Assembly (NCBI GenBank): GCA_030697175.1
Contig: JAUYQR010000011.1
Coordinates: 124,001 to 188,000 of the forward strand
From: Paracoccaceae bacterium
GTDB taxonomy: Bacteria; Pseudomonadota; Alphaproteobacteria; Rhodobacterales; Rhodobacteraceae
Direction of reading: 5' to 3'
DNA: 64,000 nt
A model generated the notes under the pieces. The model ran no database searches. It was given only the letters and a program-made list of their open reading frames with translations, and was not told the DNA's origin. This document shows positions 17,246 to 26,668 of the stretch, one piece after another. Each line of letters opens with the position of its first letter. The first letter of the stretch is position 1. A program made the translations under genes and the position numbers.

Positions 17246-20161
17246 ATGTCTTTCGTCGAACTTTCTGCCTTGTCAAACTTCACCTTCCTCACCGGGGCCT
17301 CGCACCCCGAGGAATTCGTGCTGCGCGCAGGCGAAATGGGCATGCCCGCCATCGCCATCGCCGACGTCAACTCTGTCGCCGGCATCGTCCGCGCCCATAC
17401 CAAGGCGCGCGAACTGGCGCGTGACGGCGGCCCTGTCGTCCGGCTGATCCCCGCCGCCCGCATCGTGCTCGACACCGGCTTTCACGTCACCGTCCTGCCG
17501 CGTGACCGGGCGGCCTGGGGGCGGCTTTGCCGGCTGATCTCGCTTGGCCGCCTGCGCGCGAAAAAGGGCAGTTGCGACCTCGCCCTCCCCGACCTTCTGG
17601 AATGGGGCGAGGGGCTGGAGATGCTGCTGATCCCGCCCGACCAGCGCCTGACCCTTGCCACTGAGGCACCGCGCGCCACCGCTTTCTGGCACCCCGCCGC
17701 CAAGGCATTGATCGCCCGCTTTCCCGGTCAGGTCAGCCTTGCGCTGCCGCCCCGCTACGACGGGCAGGACCGCGCCCGCTTTGCCCGCCTTGAAACCCTC
17801 GCCGCCAGCTTGGGCATCTCCACCGTAGCCACCGCGATGCCCGCCATGCACCACGGCTCGCGCCGCCGCTTGGCCGATGTGCTGACCGCGATCCGCCTTG
17901 GCCGCCGCGTCGACATGCTTGGCCTTCACGCGCTGCCGAACGGCGAAGGCCGCCTGCGGTCGGAACCCGAAATGCGCCGCCTTTACCGCGGCCACGAACC
18001 CGCCCTCACCCGCGCGGCAGAAATCGCCGCCCGCGCCGCCTTTTCGCTGGACGAGTTGCGCTACCAATACCCGTCCGAAAACGCCGAGGGCGAAACCGCC
18101 TCGCAGCGCCTTGCCCGGCTTGCCGAAGCGGGCCTCGACTGGCGCTATCCCGATGGCGCGCCTGATCGGGTGCGCGCCCAGATGGCCCACGAACTCGACC
18201 TGATCGCCAAGCTGAAATACGAACCCTACTTCCTTACCGTCCACGACATCGTCGCCTTTGCAAGGAAACGCGGCATCCTCTGCCAAGGCCGTGGTTCCGC
18301 CGCCAACTCCATCGTCTGCTACGCGCTTGGCGTCACCTCCGTCTCACCCGAAATCGGCACGATGGTCTTCGAACGCTTCGTCAGTGAGGCGCGCAACGAA
18401 CCGCCCGACATCGACGTCGATTTCGAACATGAACGCCGCGAAGAGGTGATCCAGCACATCTATGATCGCTACGGCCGCCACCGCGCCGGGCTTTGCGCCA
18501 CCGTGATCCACTACCGCGGCAAGCGCGCCGTGCGCGAGGTTGGCCGCGCGATGGGCCTGTCCGAAGACACGCTGGGCGCCATGTCCAGCCAGATCTGGGG
18601 CTGGGGCGGCCCCGGTGCCGTCACCGACACGCGGCTGCGGGAAATCGGCCTCAACCCGAACGACCGCCGCCTGCGCCAGACCATGGCGCTGATCGACGAG
18701 ATCCAGGGCTTCCCCCGCCACCTGTCGCAGCACGTCGGCGGTTTCATCATCACCGAAGGCCGGCTCGATGAACTGGTCCCGATCGAAAACGCCACGATGG
18801 AAGACCGCACCGTGATCTGCTGGGACAAGGACGATATCGACACCTTGGGCATCCTCAAGGTCGACATCCTCGCGCTTGGCATGCTGACCTGCATCCGCAA
18901 GGCCTTCCAGCTTCTGGAAAAGCACCACCACCAGCGCTTCACCCTCGCCACCCTGCCACCGGAAGACCCCGCCACCTACCAGATGCTCTGCGAGGCGGAC
19001 AGCTTGGGCGTGTTTCAGGTCGAATCCCGCGCCCAGATGAACTTCCTGCCCCGGATGAAACCGCGCTCGTTCTACGACCTTGTGATCCAGGTCGCGATCA
19101 TCCGCCCCGGCCCGATCCAGGGCGACATGGTCCACCCGTTCCTGCGCCGCCGCAACGGGCAGGAGCAGGTCTCGTTCCCCGACGATGCGCTTGGCCGTGT
19201 CCTCGGCAAGACACTCGGCGTGCCGCTCTTTCAGGAACAGGCGATGCAGATCGCCATCATCGGCGCCGGCTTCACCCCGACCGAGGCGGACCGCCTGCGC
19301 CGCTCCCTCGCCACCTTCAAGAAACATGGGTCAGTCAGCGAATTCCACGACCGCTTCCTTGCCGGCATGAAGGCCAACGGCCACGACGACGATTTCGCCC
19401 GCCGCTGCTTTGCCCAGATCGAAGGCTTCGGCAGCTACGGCTTTCCCGAAAGCCACGCCGCCTCCTTCGCGCTGCTCGTCTACGCAAGCGCCTGGATCAA
19501 GCGCCACCACCCCGGCATCTTCGCCTGCGCGCTGCTGAACGCCCAGCCGATGGGCTTTTACGCCCCCGCCCAGATCGTGCGCGATGCGCGCCAGCACGGC
19601 GTCATCGTCCTGCCACCCTGCATCCAGTCCAGCCAGTGGGACAACGTGATGGAGGAAACCGGCACCCCCGGTGGCCCCCTCGCCCTGCGCCTCGGCTTTC
19701 GCCAGATCAAGGGCGTGTCCGAGGAAGAGGCGCTCTGGATCACCGCCGCCCGCGGCAACGGCTACCAGCGGGTCGAAGACGTCTGGCGCCGCGCCGGCGT
19801 CACCGCCGCCACCATCACAAGGCTGGCCGAAGCCGACGCTTTCGCCAGCCTCGGCATCCCAAGGCGTCAGGCGCTCTGGTCAGCCCAAGCCCTGCAACCC
19901 ACCCGCCCGCTTCCCCTTTTCGCCGGCGACATGGACGGCGAAGGCATCGTTGAACCCGCCGTCCAGTTCCGCGAAATGACGATGGGCGAGGCGGTCGTCG
20001 AAGACTACGTCGCGATGCGCCTCACGCTCCGCGCCCACCCGATGGCGCTGCTGCGCCCCTGGCTGACCGAAGCAAAGCCCGCCGAAACCGCGCCTCGCCC
20101 CCCCGCCACGGCCACCGGTTCCGGTCCGGCCCTCACCCTTGTCCCTGCCTCCGCCGCCTGA
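17246..20161 (+). CDS. dnaE2: Error-prone DNA polymerase DnaE2, lacking the C-terminal OB domain
   Basis: Damage-inducible alpha-subunit-like C-family polymerase for translesion synthesis. Domain order is PHP (from residue 1, VELSALSNFTFLTGASHP), polymerase core with catalytic Asp388 and Asp390 (PPDIDVDFEHERREE) and Asp540 (ILKVDILALGML), then the helix-hairpin-helix region (GFRQIKGVSEEEA). The usual DnaE2 has about 1,030-1,100 residues and ends with an OB-fold beginning near a VLVRQRPG-type motif. This protein stops at 971, only about 40 residues after LRAHPM, in a low-complexity Pro/Ala tail. No OB-like coding is seen in the other frames after the stop. ATG 17246 gives the family N-terminus. 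imuA and imuB, its usual partners, are not next to it. Confidence 0.93.
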   Translation: MSFVELSALSNFTFLTGASHPEEFVLRAGEMGMPAIAIADVNSVAGIVRAHTKARELARDGGPVVRLIPAARIVLDTGFHVTVLPRDRAAWGRLCRLISLGRLRAKKGSCDLALPDLLEWGEGLEMLLIPPDQRLTLATEAPRATAFWHPAAKALIARFPGQVSLALPPRYDGQDRARFARLETLAASLGISTVATAMPAMHHGSRRRLADVLTAIRLGRRVDMLGLHALPNGEGRLRSEPEMRRLYRGHEPALTRAAEIAARAAFSLDELRYQYPSENAEGETASQRLARLAEAGLDWRYPDGAPDRVRAQMAHELDLIAKLKYEPYFLTVHDIVAFARKRGILCQGRGSAANSIVCYALGVTSVSPEIGTMVFERFVSEARNEPPDIDVDFEHERREEVIQHIYDRYGRHRAGLCATVIHYRGKRAVREVGRAMGLSEDTLGAMSSQIWGWGGPGAVTDTRLREIGLNPNDRRLRQTMALIDEIQGFPRHLSQHVGGFIITEGRLDELVPIENATMEDRTVICWDKDDIDTLGILKVDILALGMLTCIRKAFQLLEKHHHQRFTLATLPPEDPATYQMLCEADSLGVFQVESRAQMNFLPRMKPRSFYDLVIQVAIIRPGPIQGDMVHPFLRRRNGQEQVSFPDDALGRVLGKTLGVPLFQEQAMQIAIIGAGFTPTEADRLRRSLATFKKHGSVSEFHDRFLAGMKANGHDDDFARRCFAQIEGFGSYGFPESHAASFALLVYASAWIKRHHPGIFACALLNAQPMGFYAPAQIVRDARQHGVIVLPPCIQSSQWDNVMEETGTPGGPLALRLGFRQIKGVSEEEALWITAARGNGYQRVEDVWRRAGVTAATITRLAEADAFASLGIPRRQALWSAQALQPTRPLPLFAGDMDGEGIVEPAVQFREMTMGEAVVEDYVAMRLTLRAHPMALLRPWLTEAKPAETAPRPPATATGSGPALTLVPASAA

Positions 20162-20513
20162 CCCTCAAGCCACACCTGCCCGACCCGCACTCTGTGCAAC
20201 CCGGTCCGCACCCCGCCACCGGAAGTGCGCTCCCTCCCTCGCAGCCACCACCTCTTCCTCGGATTTCCCCTTCTCCAAATATCCCACGGGGGTGTGGGGG
20301 TGTGAAACCCCCACCGCCCCCCCGGCCAAAAGCGCACCACCCCCAAAGGCGCAAACCGGGGCAACCGGAGCGCCATCCCCCCGCGGCCCCCAGACCACCC
20401 GCGCAAACGCGGCCTCAGCCCCCAAACCCGCCGACCGCCGCGCACCCGCCCTCGCCATTCCCCGCTTCACCCGCTAGGGTCCGCGCCATGCCAGCCGCCT
20501 CGCCCAAACCCCG
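20162..20513. other. 352-nt intergenic region between dnaE2 and selD
   Basis: A strongly C-rich stretch with no convincing gene. It contains one copy of the dispersed hairpin element in reverse orientation (20270-20314). Near its right end a CTAGGG hexamer (20474-20479) is followed at 20488 by an ATG opening a nine-codon ORF (MPAASPKPR) whose TGA overlaps the selD ATG. This could be a leader peptide or chance. Nothing else stands out. Confidence 0.6.
20270..20314 (-). repeat. Dispersed intergenic element, copy 2
   Basis: Read on the minus strand: 8-bp stem GTGGGGGT / ACCCCCAC with loop TTCAC, then ACCCCCGTGGGATATTT and GGAGAAG. It shares the loop and the CCCGTGGGATATTT block with copy 1. It points against both neighbouring + strand genes, so it does not simply terminate either. 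Confidence 0.75.
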
Positions 20514-22718
20514 ATGATCCCCGATTACCCCCTCGTCCGCGACCTCGTCCTCGTCGGCGGCGGCCACGCCCATGCCCTCGTCCTGCGGATGTGGGCGATG
20601 GACCCGCTCCCCGGCACCCGCCTCACCGTGATCAACCCGAACCCCGCAGCGCCTTACACCGGCATGCTGCCGGGCCACATCGCCGGCCACTATGCCCGCA
20701 CCGAGCTGATGATCGACCTCGTCCGCCTTGCCCGCTTCGCAAACGCCCGGCTGATCCTCGACACCGCCACCGGCCTCGATCCATCAGCCAAACTCATCCA
20801 CCTCGCCCACCGCCCAAGCCTCCCCTACGACCTGGCCTCGCTCGACGTCGGCATCACCACCGATCTGCCCGACCTGCCCGGTGCCGCCACCCACGCCATC
20901 CCGGCCAAACCCTTGGGCGATTACGCCGACCGCTGGCAGGCCTTCCTCGACCGCCGCCTCGCCTTTCCGCGCGTCGTGATCCTTGGCGGCGGCATCGGCG
21001 GGATCGAACTCGCGATGGCCTCCGCCCACCGCCTGCAAACCGAAGGCACCAAGGCCGACATCACCCTTGTCGACCGCAGCCCCGACCTTCTTGCCGGCCT
21101 CACGCCCCGCGCCCGCACCGCCCTCCTCCGCGCCGCCAAGGCCCTCGGCATCCGCCTCGTCACCGGCACCACCGCCACCGAAATCACCGCCACCGAAATC
21201 ACCGGCGCAACCGTCACCCTCGCCACCGGCGAAACCCTCGGCTCCGACTTCACCATCAGCGTCACCTCGGGCCGCCCGCACCCGTGGTTCGCCACCACCG
21301 GCCTCGCCCTGCACAACGGCTTTCTCGCCACCAGCCCCACCCTGCAGACCTCCGACCCCGCGATCTTCGCCAGCGGCGACTGCGCCCACCTGACCGCCAG
21401 CCCGCGCCCCAAGGCGGGCGTCTACGCCGTCCGCGCAGCACCCATCCTGCACCATAACCTCCGCGCTGCCCTGACCGGCACACCCCTCAAACCCTTCCGC
21501 CCGCAAACCGACTATCTGAAGCTCATCTCCACCGGCACCCGCTCCGCCGTCGCCGAACGCTCTGGCCTGTCGCTCTCCGGCCGCTGGCTCTGGCGCCTGA
21601 AAGACCGGATCGACCGAAAGTTCATGGCGAAATTCGCCACCTACCCCGCAATGCCCGCCGCCGCCTTGCCAAGCCCCGCCACCCTCGGCCTCGCCGAAGC
21701 CCTCGGCACCCAACCGCTCTGCGCCGGATGTGGCGCCAAGGTCGGCGCCACAGCCCTGCACGCCGCCCTCGCCCCCCTGCCCGCGCCAACCCACCCCGAG
21801 GTGCTGTCCGGCCCCGGCGACGATGCCGCCATCCTCGCCACCCCCACGGGCGTGCAGGTGATGACCACCGACCACCTCCGCGCCTTCACCCACGACGCCC
21901 GCCTGATGGCCCGCATCACCGCCATCCACGCGATGGGCGACATCTGGGCAATGGGCGCCACCCCGCACGTGGCCCTCGCGCAAGTGACCCTGCCCCGCCT
22001 CGGCCCCGCCCTGCAAAGCCGGATGCTGGCCGAGATCATGGCGGCTGCCTCCGAAACCCTCCGGGCCGCAGGCGCAGACATCGTTGGCGGCCACACCACC
22101 CAAGGCGCCGAACTGACCATCGGCTTCACCCTCACCGGCACCGCCGCCCGCGCCATCACCAAGGCGGGGGCAAGGCCGGGCGATGCGCTGATCCTCACCA
22201 AACCCGTAGGCTCCGGCACCATCCTCGCCGCCGAAATGGCAATGGCGGAAACCCCCGGTCTCCTCCTCGGCGAAGCCGTCGCCGCCTGCCTCGCGTCCAT
22301 GCAGCGCCCGCTCGGCCCCGCCGCCCGCATCCTCACCCCGCACGCCCACGCGATGACCGATGTCACCGGCTTCGGCCTCGCGGGCCACCTTCTCGAGATC
22401 CTCGAGGCGTCCGGCACCGCCGCCACCATCAGCCTCGCCGCCATCCCCCTCCTGCCCGGCGCAGAATCCCTCGCCGCCGCAGGCCACGCCTCCAGCCTCG
22501 CCCCCGACAACCGCGCCGCCACCGCGTGGCGCATGACCGCCCCCGCAACCCCGCGCGCAGCGCTCCTGCATGATCCGCAAACCGCCGGCGGCCTCCTCGC
22601 CGCTGTCCCCGCAGCCCAAGCCGAGACCCTCCTCGCAGCCCTCACCGCCGCAGGCGAACCCGCCGCGATCATCGGCCACGTCACCGATGGCCCGGCCCAT
22701 CTGACCGTCACCGACTGA
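20514..22718 (+). CDS. selD: Fusion of FAD-dependent NDH-2-like oxidoreductase and selenophosphate synthase SelD
   Basis: A 734-aa two-domain protein. Residues 1-380 are a pyridine-nucleotide-disulfide-type FAD oxidoreductase with dinucleotide motifs LVLVGGGHAHALV and VVILGGGIGGIELA and the FAD motif AIFASGDCAHL. Residues from about 395 are selenide, water dikinase, which makes selenophosphate from selenide and ATP. Cys406 and Lys409 in CAGCGAK match the catalytic Cys17/Lys20 pair of E. coli SelD, so the enzyme uses Cys, not Sec. Nucleotide-site motifs GPGDDAAI, HAMGDIWAMGA and VGGHT are present. This fusion is known in several bacteria; the flavin domain may supply reduced selenium, an inference. 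selU is the next gene, convergent. Confidence 0.93.
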   Translation: MIPDYPLVRDLVLVGGGHAHALVLRMWAMDPLPGTRLTVINPNPAAPYTGMLPGHIAGHYARTELMIDLVRLARFANARLILDTATGLDPSAKLIHLAHRPSLPYDLASLDVGITTDLPDLPGAATHAIPAKPLGDYADRWQAFLDRRLAFPRVVILGGGIGGIELAMASAHRLQTEGTKADITLVDRSPDLLAGLTPRARTALLRAAKALGIRLVTGTTATEITATEITGATVTLATGETLGSDFTISVTSGRPHPWFATTGLALHNGFLATSPTLQTSDPAIFASGDCAHLTASPRPKAGVYAVRAAPILHHNLRAALTGTPLKPFRPQTDYLKLISTGTRSAVAERSGLSLSGRWLWRLKDRIDRKFMAKFATYPAMPAAALPSPATLGLAEALGTQPLCAGCGAKVGATALHAALAPLPAPTHPEVLSGPGDDAAILATPTGVQVMTTDHLRAFTHDARLMARITAIHAMGDIWAMGATPHVALAQVTLPRLGPALQSRMLAEIMAAASETLRAAGADIVGGHTTQGAELTIGFTLTGTAARAITKAGARPGDALILTKPVGSGTILAAEMAMAETPGLLLGEAVAACLASMQRPLGPAARILTPHAHAMTDVTGFGLAGHLLEILEASGTAATISLAAIPLLPGAESLAAAGHASSLAPDNRAATAWRMTAPATPRAALLHDPQTAGGLLAAVPAAQAETLLAALTAAGEPAAIIGHVTDGPAHLTVTD

Positions 22719-22721
22719 CGC

Positions 22722-22745
22722 CTTCCTCTTTGCAGAAATATCCCC
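22722..22745 (-). repeat. Dispersed intergenic element, copy 3 (tail only)
   Basis: Read on the minus strand, GGGGATATTTCTGCAAAGAG continues with GAAG, almost the same as the tail of copy 1. The TTCAC hairpin is missing; an unrelated GC-rich stretch lies upstream. It sits in the 114-nt gap between convergent selD and selU, oriented with selU. Confidence 0.6.
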
Positions 22746-22832
22746 GCGCGGAGCGCACGGAGCCAAGCGGGCCTTGGCCCGCGCCGGCGACCTGCAAGGC
22801 TCGCGGCGGCACGCCGCTCCGCAGGGCAACCG

Positions 22833-23882
22833 TCAGACCAGCCCGCGCACCGCCGCCGCCACCCGGTCCGCCACCACAGGCAACGCCGCCTCCGACAGAT
22901 CCTCCGCCGCCACCTCGGCAAACGGCACCGCCATCCGGTCGCGGTGCCTAGTGTAGCGCGGGTCGTAATGCAGTGCCATCAACTCCTCGGCCAGCGCGGC
23001 AAACTCGCCCGCCCCCGCCAGTCCCTGCCAGCGCGCGATCACCTCCGCCGGGTGCAGCGGGCGCAGCAATTCAACCGTCGCCGCCAACCGGCCCGCATCC
23101 GCCGTCAGGTCACCATAAGCCCGCGTCAGATACGCCGCCCGCGCCGCCACCGGCGCCGCGATCGCCACGCGCGGTGCGGCCACCATCGCCTTCCAGATCT
23201 CCGGCGGCAACCGCCGCTCGCCGACCTTCGAACTTTCCGCCTCGATCACCACCGGGCGCGCCGGGTCCAGCGCGGCAATCGCCATCGCCAGCCCCGCCTC
23301 GAAGGCCTTCTGGCTCGGCTGCGGCCCCAAGGCCCCGAACAGCGACCCGCGATGCCCCGCCAACCCCTCGAGGTCGATCACCTGCACCCCGCGCGCTGCC
23401 AGCAGCTTCAACACATCGGTCTTGGCCGACCCGGTATTGCCATCCAGCACCACCACGGGCGACCGCACCGGCGTGTCATAGACCGCCTGCACCACCAGCG
23501 ACCGCCACGCCTTGTAGCCGCCCGCCAGTGTTTCCACCCGCCAGCCGATCTGGGACAGGATCGTCGCAAACGACCCCGACCTTTGCCCGCCCCGCCAGCA
23601 ATAGACCAGCGGCCGCCAGCCCCCCGGCCGGTCCGCCAGCACGCCTTCCAGATGCGCCGCCGCATTGCGCGCTACCAGCGCCGCGCCCAGCTTTCGCGCC
23701 GTGAACGGGCTGACCTGCTTGTAGACCGTGCCAACCCGCGCGCGTTCGGCATCATCCAGCACCGGCAGCGAGATCGCCCCCGGCAGGTGATCCTCGGCAT
23801 ATTCCGCAGGCGCGCGCACGTCGATGATGTCATCGAAACCATGCGTCGCCAGATCGGCCAGTGAGGTCAGGGTAATTGCCAT
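22833..23882 (-). CDS. selU: tRNA 2-selenouridine synthase SelU (MnmH)
   Basis: Converts 2-thiouridine at the wobble position of Lys, Glu and Gln tRNAs to 2-selenouridine, via a geranylated intermediate, using selenophosphate. The N-terminal rhodanese domain (IIDVRAPAEYAEDHLPGAI) holds active-site Cys95 in VYCWRGGQRS. The C-terminal domain has a P-loop GNTGSAKT (148-155) and the family block VIDLEGLAGHRGSLFG. Length 349 aa from the ATG at 23882 is typical; more upstream codons lack family similarity. Its substrate supplier SelD lies next door, so the locus alone makes a complete selenouridine pathway. Confidence 0.95.
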   Translation of the reverse strand: MAITLTSLADLATHGFDDIIDVRAPAEYAEDHLPGAISLPVLDDAERARVGTVYKQVSPFTARKLGAALVARNAAAHLEGVLADRPGGWRPLVYCWRGGQRSGSFATILSQIGWRVETLAGGYKAWRSLVVQAVYDTPVRSPVVVLDGNTGSAKTDVLKLLAARGVQVIDLEGLAGHRGSLFGALGPQPSQKAFEAGLAMAIAALDPARPVVIEAESSKVGERRLPPEIWKAMVAAPRVAIAAPVAARAAYLTRAYGDLTADAGRLAATVELLRPLHPAEVIARWQGLAGAGEFAALAEELMALHYDPRYTRHRDRMAVPFAEVAAEDLSEAALPVVADRVAAAVRGLV

Positions 23883-23982
23883 CACGGGTTTCTTACCGCC
23901 CCCGGCGGAAAGACGCCAGCCGCGCATCCCCGGCTGAAATGCCACACTCGCCAAACGGCCAGTACCGGCGCATCCTCGGCGT

Positions 23983-24582
23983 ATGATCCGGGTGCTGATC
24001 CTGCTTTGCCTTGCCCTGCCGGCCAATGCCGCCGAACCCTCGCGGCTGACCGATGCCGCCCGCCACCAGATCGGCGTGACCACGGTCTATGATCCCACCT
24101 ACACCCCGCTTGCCTTCCCCGGCGGTGACCTGCCGCGTGATCGGGGGGTCTGCACCGATGTCGTCGTCCGCGCCCTGCGCGACGCCTGGGGCATCGACCT
24201 GCAACTGGCCGTGAACCGCGACATGCAGGCCGCCTTCACCGACTACCCGCCGCTCTGGGGCGCGCGTCACCCTGATCGCAACATCGACCACCGTCGCGTG
24301 GCGAACCTGCAAACCCTGTTCGCCCGCCTTGGCACCGCGCTGCCGCTGACCACCGAACCCATGCCCTACCTGCCCGGCGACATCGTCACCTGGTCGCTGC
24401 CCGGCAACCTCGCCCACATCGGCATCGTGTCGGATCGCATCACCGCCGATGGCACGCCCCTCATCCTGCACAACATCGGCAAGGGCGCGCAGGAGGAGGA
24501 TATCCTGTTCACCTACCCGATGACCGGCCATTACCGCATCGGCAGCGACAGCGTCGCCCGCCTGCGCGAACTGGTGCGCTAG
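23983..24582 (+). CDS. DUF1287 exported protein
   Basis: A 199-aa protein with a short signal peptide (VLILLCLALPANA, cleavage before AEP). The body matches DUF1287 (E. coli YijF-like): RGVCTDVVVRALRDAWGIDLQ, where the Cys is reminiscent of NlpC/P60-type nucleophiles, then DYPPLWG, DIVTWSLPGNLAHIGIVSD and ILHNIGKGAQEEDIL. The Cys plus His in LAHIGIV resembles a papain-like pair, suggesting a periplasmic amidase, which is inference. It is divergent from selU with a 100-nt gap. Confidence 0.82.
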   Translation: MIRVLILLCLALPANAAEPSRLTDAARHQIGVTTVYDPTYTPLAFPGGDLPRDRGVCTDVVVRALRDAWGIDLQLAVNRDMQAAFTDYPPLWGARHPDRNIDHRRVANLQTLFARLGTALPLTTEPMPYLPGDIVTWSLPGNLAHIGIVSDRITADGTPLILHNIGKGAQEEDILFTYPMTGHYRIGSDSVARLRELVR

Positions 24583-24636
24583 CGCCGTCACACGGACCGC
24601 TTGGCAAGCGAACCGCCCTGCGCCACAGTGCATGGC

Positions 24637-25410
24637 ATGGACAGCGACCATGATGCCTACAAACCCGCCCAGATCGCCGCGCTGATCGAGGGCGCGGGCG
24701 TCGCCAAGGCCCACCTGCCTGTCGCGCAGATGACCGTCCTCGCCCTGCTGGCCGGCGCGTTCATCGGTTTCGGCGGGGCCGCCTACCTTATGGTGCTCAC
24801 CGGCGCTGACCCAACCTTCGGCCCGGTCCGCCTGCTGGGTGGCGTTGCCTTCTCGGTCGGCCTCATTCTGTGCATCGTTGGCGGGGCCGAGCTTTTCACC
24901 GGCAATGCCCTGATGGTCATGGCCGCGGTTGATCGCAAGATCACCGTGCCGCACCTCTTGCGCAACTGGGCCGTGGTCTACGCCGGAAACCTTGCGGGGG
25001 CCGTGGGCCTCGCCGCGGCTTTCTCCCTCACCGGCCTGCTCGACGCGCCCTTCGGCACCACGGCGGCGCGGGTCGCCACCGCCAAGGCCAGCCTCGGCCC
25101 GGTCGAGGCTCTGGCCAAGGGTGCGCTGTGCAACGCGCTGGTCTGCCTGGCCGTCTGGCTGTCCTTCTCGGCCCGCGACACCACCGGCCGCATCCTCGCC
25201 GTGCTGTGGCCTGTCACCACCTTCGTGCTGCTCGGCCTCGAACATTCCGTCGCCAACATGTTCCTGCTGCCGCTCGGGATGCTCGCCGGGGCCGATGTCA
25301 CCCTTGCCGCCGCCGCAGCCTCGCTGCTCTGGGTCTCCCTTGGCAACATCATCGGCGGTGCGGGCGGCGTCGCCCTCGCCTACCGCTTCGCTTACAAGGG
25401 TGGCGCCTAG
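24637..25410 (+). CDS. Formate/nitrite transporter (FNT) family channel
   Basis: Inner-membrane pentameric channel for small monovalent anions such as formate or nitrite. It has six hydrophobic segments in 257 aa with the family motifs GGAELFTGNALMVMA, GALCNALVCLAVWLS and GLEHSVANMFLLP (the conserved His of the pore). The start is uncertain: ATG 24637, GTG 24628 and TTG 24601 are in frame and none has a strong ribosome site; ATG 24637 places about 40 residues before the first helix, as usual. The 3' end overlaps convergent argE by 4 nt. The substrate is not determinable. Confidence 0.88.
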   Translation: MDSDHDAYKPAQIAALIEGAGVAKAHLPVAQMTVLALLAGAFIGFGGAAYLMVLTGADPTFGPVRLLGGVAFSVGLILCIVGGAELFTGNALMVMAAVDRKITVPHLLRNWAVVYAGNLAGAVGLAAAFSLTGLLDAPFGTTAARVATAKASLGPVEALAKGALCNALVCLAVWLSFSARDTTGRILAVLWPVTTFVLLGLEHSVANMFLLPLGMLAGADVTLAAAAASLLWVSLGNIIGGAGGVALAYRFAYKGGA

Positions 25411-26552
25411 AGCCCCGCTTCCAGCCGGAGGATCAGCGCCGCCAGCATCGCCTCGCAACGCGCCAACTGCTCTGCCGTCACGAATTCGTCGGGCTTGTGG
25501 CCCTGCGCCATCGACCCCGGCCCGCAGATCACCGTCGGCACCCCAAGGCGCGCGTCGAACAGCCCGCCTTCGGTGCCGAACGCCACCTTGATCGTGCCGT
25601 TCGCCCCGGTCAGCCCCTTGACGAAATTCACCACCGCCGCATCCGTCGCCGTCCCCAACCCCGGATAATCCCACAGCCGCTCCACCCGGATCGCCGCCTC
25701 GGGAAACTCGCCCCGCAAGGGCGCGACGATGCCCTCCGCCAACCCCTCAAGCCGCGCGATCAGCCCCGCCACATCCTCGCCCGCCAGCGACCGGATTTCA
25801 AAGTCGATCACCGCATGGTTCGGCACGATGTTGACCTGCACCCCGCCGTTCAGCTTGCCCACATGCAGCGTCGTGTAAGGCACGTCGTAATCGCCGTCGC
25901 GCAGCCCCGTTGCCGCGACCTCGGCCTGCAAACTCCTGATCGCGTTCACGAAATCCGCCGCCAGATGCAGCGCGTTCAGGGCCATCGGTGCCAGCGCCGA
26001 ATGTCCCTCGCGCCCGATGCAGGTCGCTCGCAGCGCCACCTTGCCCTTGTGCCCCGTCGCCACCTGCATCCCCGTGGGTTCGCCCACGATGCAGAACCGC
26101 GGGCGCAGCGGGGCCGCCTCCAGCAGGTCGATCAGCGACCGCACGCCCATGCAGCCGATCTCCTCGTCAAAAGACAGCGCCAGATGCAACGGCACCCGCA
26201 ACGGCCGCCGCGAAGCCGCCAGCATCGCCGCCACCGCGCAGGCGACAAAGCCCTTCATGTCCGCCGTGCCGCGCCCGTAAAGCCGCCCCTCGGCTTCGGT
26301 CAGGGCAAAGGGCGGCGTGGTCCACGCCTGCCCCGTCACCGGCACCACGTCGGTATGCCCCGACAACATCACCCCCGCGCCGGCAGGCCCGGTCGAGGCG
26401 TAAAGGTTGGCCTTCCCGCCCGCCGCATCCGGCACCAGCGTCACCGCGATGCCGGCATCCTGCAACAGCGCCTTCACATACAGGATCAGCGCCATGTTCG
26501 GCTCCGAACTCACCGTGTCGAACGCCACCAGCCGCTCCAGGATCGCCCGCAT
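25407..26552 (-). CDS. argE: Acetylornithine deacetylase ArgE
   Basis: M20 di-zinc hydrolase that releases ornithine from N-acetylornithine in arginine synthesis. Seen motifs: [60 protein letters not shown], and a late GTEGGLFDARLGVPTVICGPG. Length from ATG 26552 is 381 aa, normal for ArgE. It resembles DapE in the same window but has the ArgE-type GMQVATGHKG and HKPDEFV segments. Many Rhodobacterales also have ArgJ, so the exact acyl substrate could differ. Confidence 0.88.
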   Translation of the reverse strand: MRAILERLVAFDTVSSEPNMALILYVKALLQDAGIAVTLVPDAAGGKANLYASTGPAGAGVMLSGHTDVVPVTGQAWTTPPFALTEAEGRLYGRGTADMKGFVACAVAAMLAASRRPLRVPLHLALSFDEEIGCMGVRSLIDLLEAAPLRPRFCIVGEPTGMQVATGHKGKVALRATCIGREGHSALAPMALNALHLAADFVNAIRSLQAEVAATGLRDGDYDVPYTTLHVGKLNGGVQVNIVPNHAVIDFEIRSLAGEDVAGLIARLEGLAEGIVAPLRGEFPEAAIRVERLWDYPGLGTATDAAVVNFVKGLTGANGTIKVAFGTEGGLFDARLGVPTVICGPGSMAQGHKPDEFVTAEQLARCEAMLAALILRLEAGL

Positions 26553-26668
26553 CTCAGCCCCCTTGCCCGTTCCCCTGGTGCTAGCGCGAAACCGCCCGCC
26601 CCGAAAGCCACCTTCCCATCGTCCGCCCCCGGTGTCAGAAAGGGCCAGCCCCGACGCCGGACAACCCC

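Noticed and set aside
20162-20513. Search for a frameshifted OB domain after the dnaE2 stop
   Set aside because: None of the frames shows OB-like strands or the VLVRQRPG-type motif; the region is C-rich non-coding DNA.
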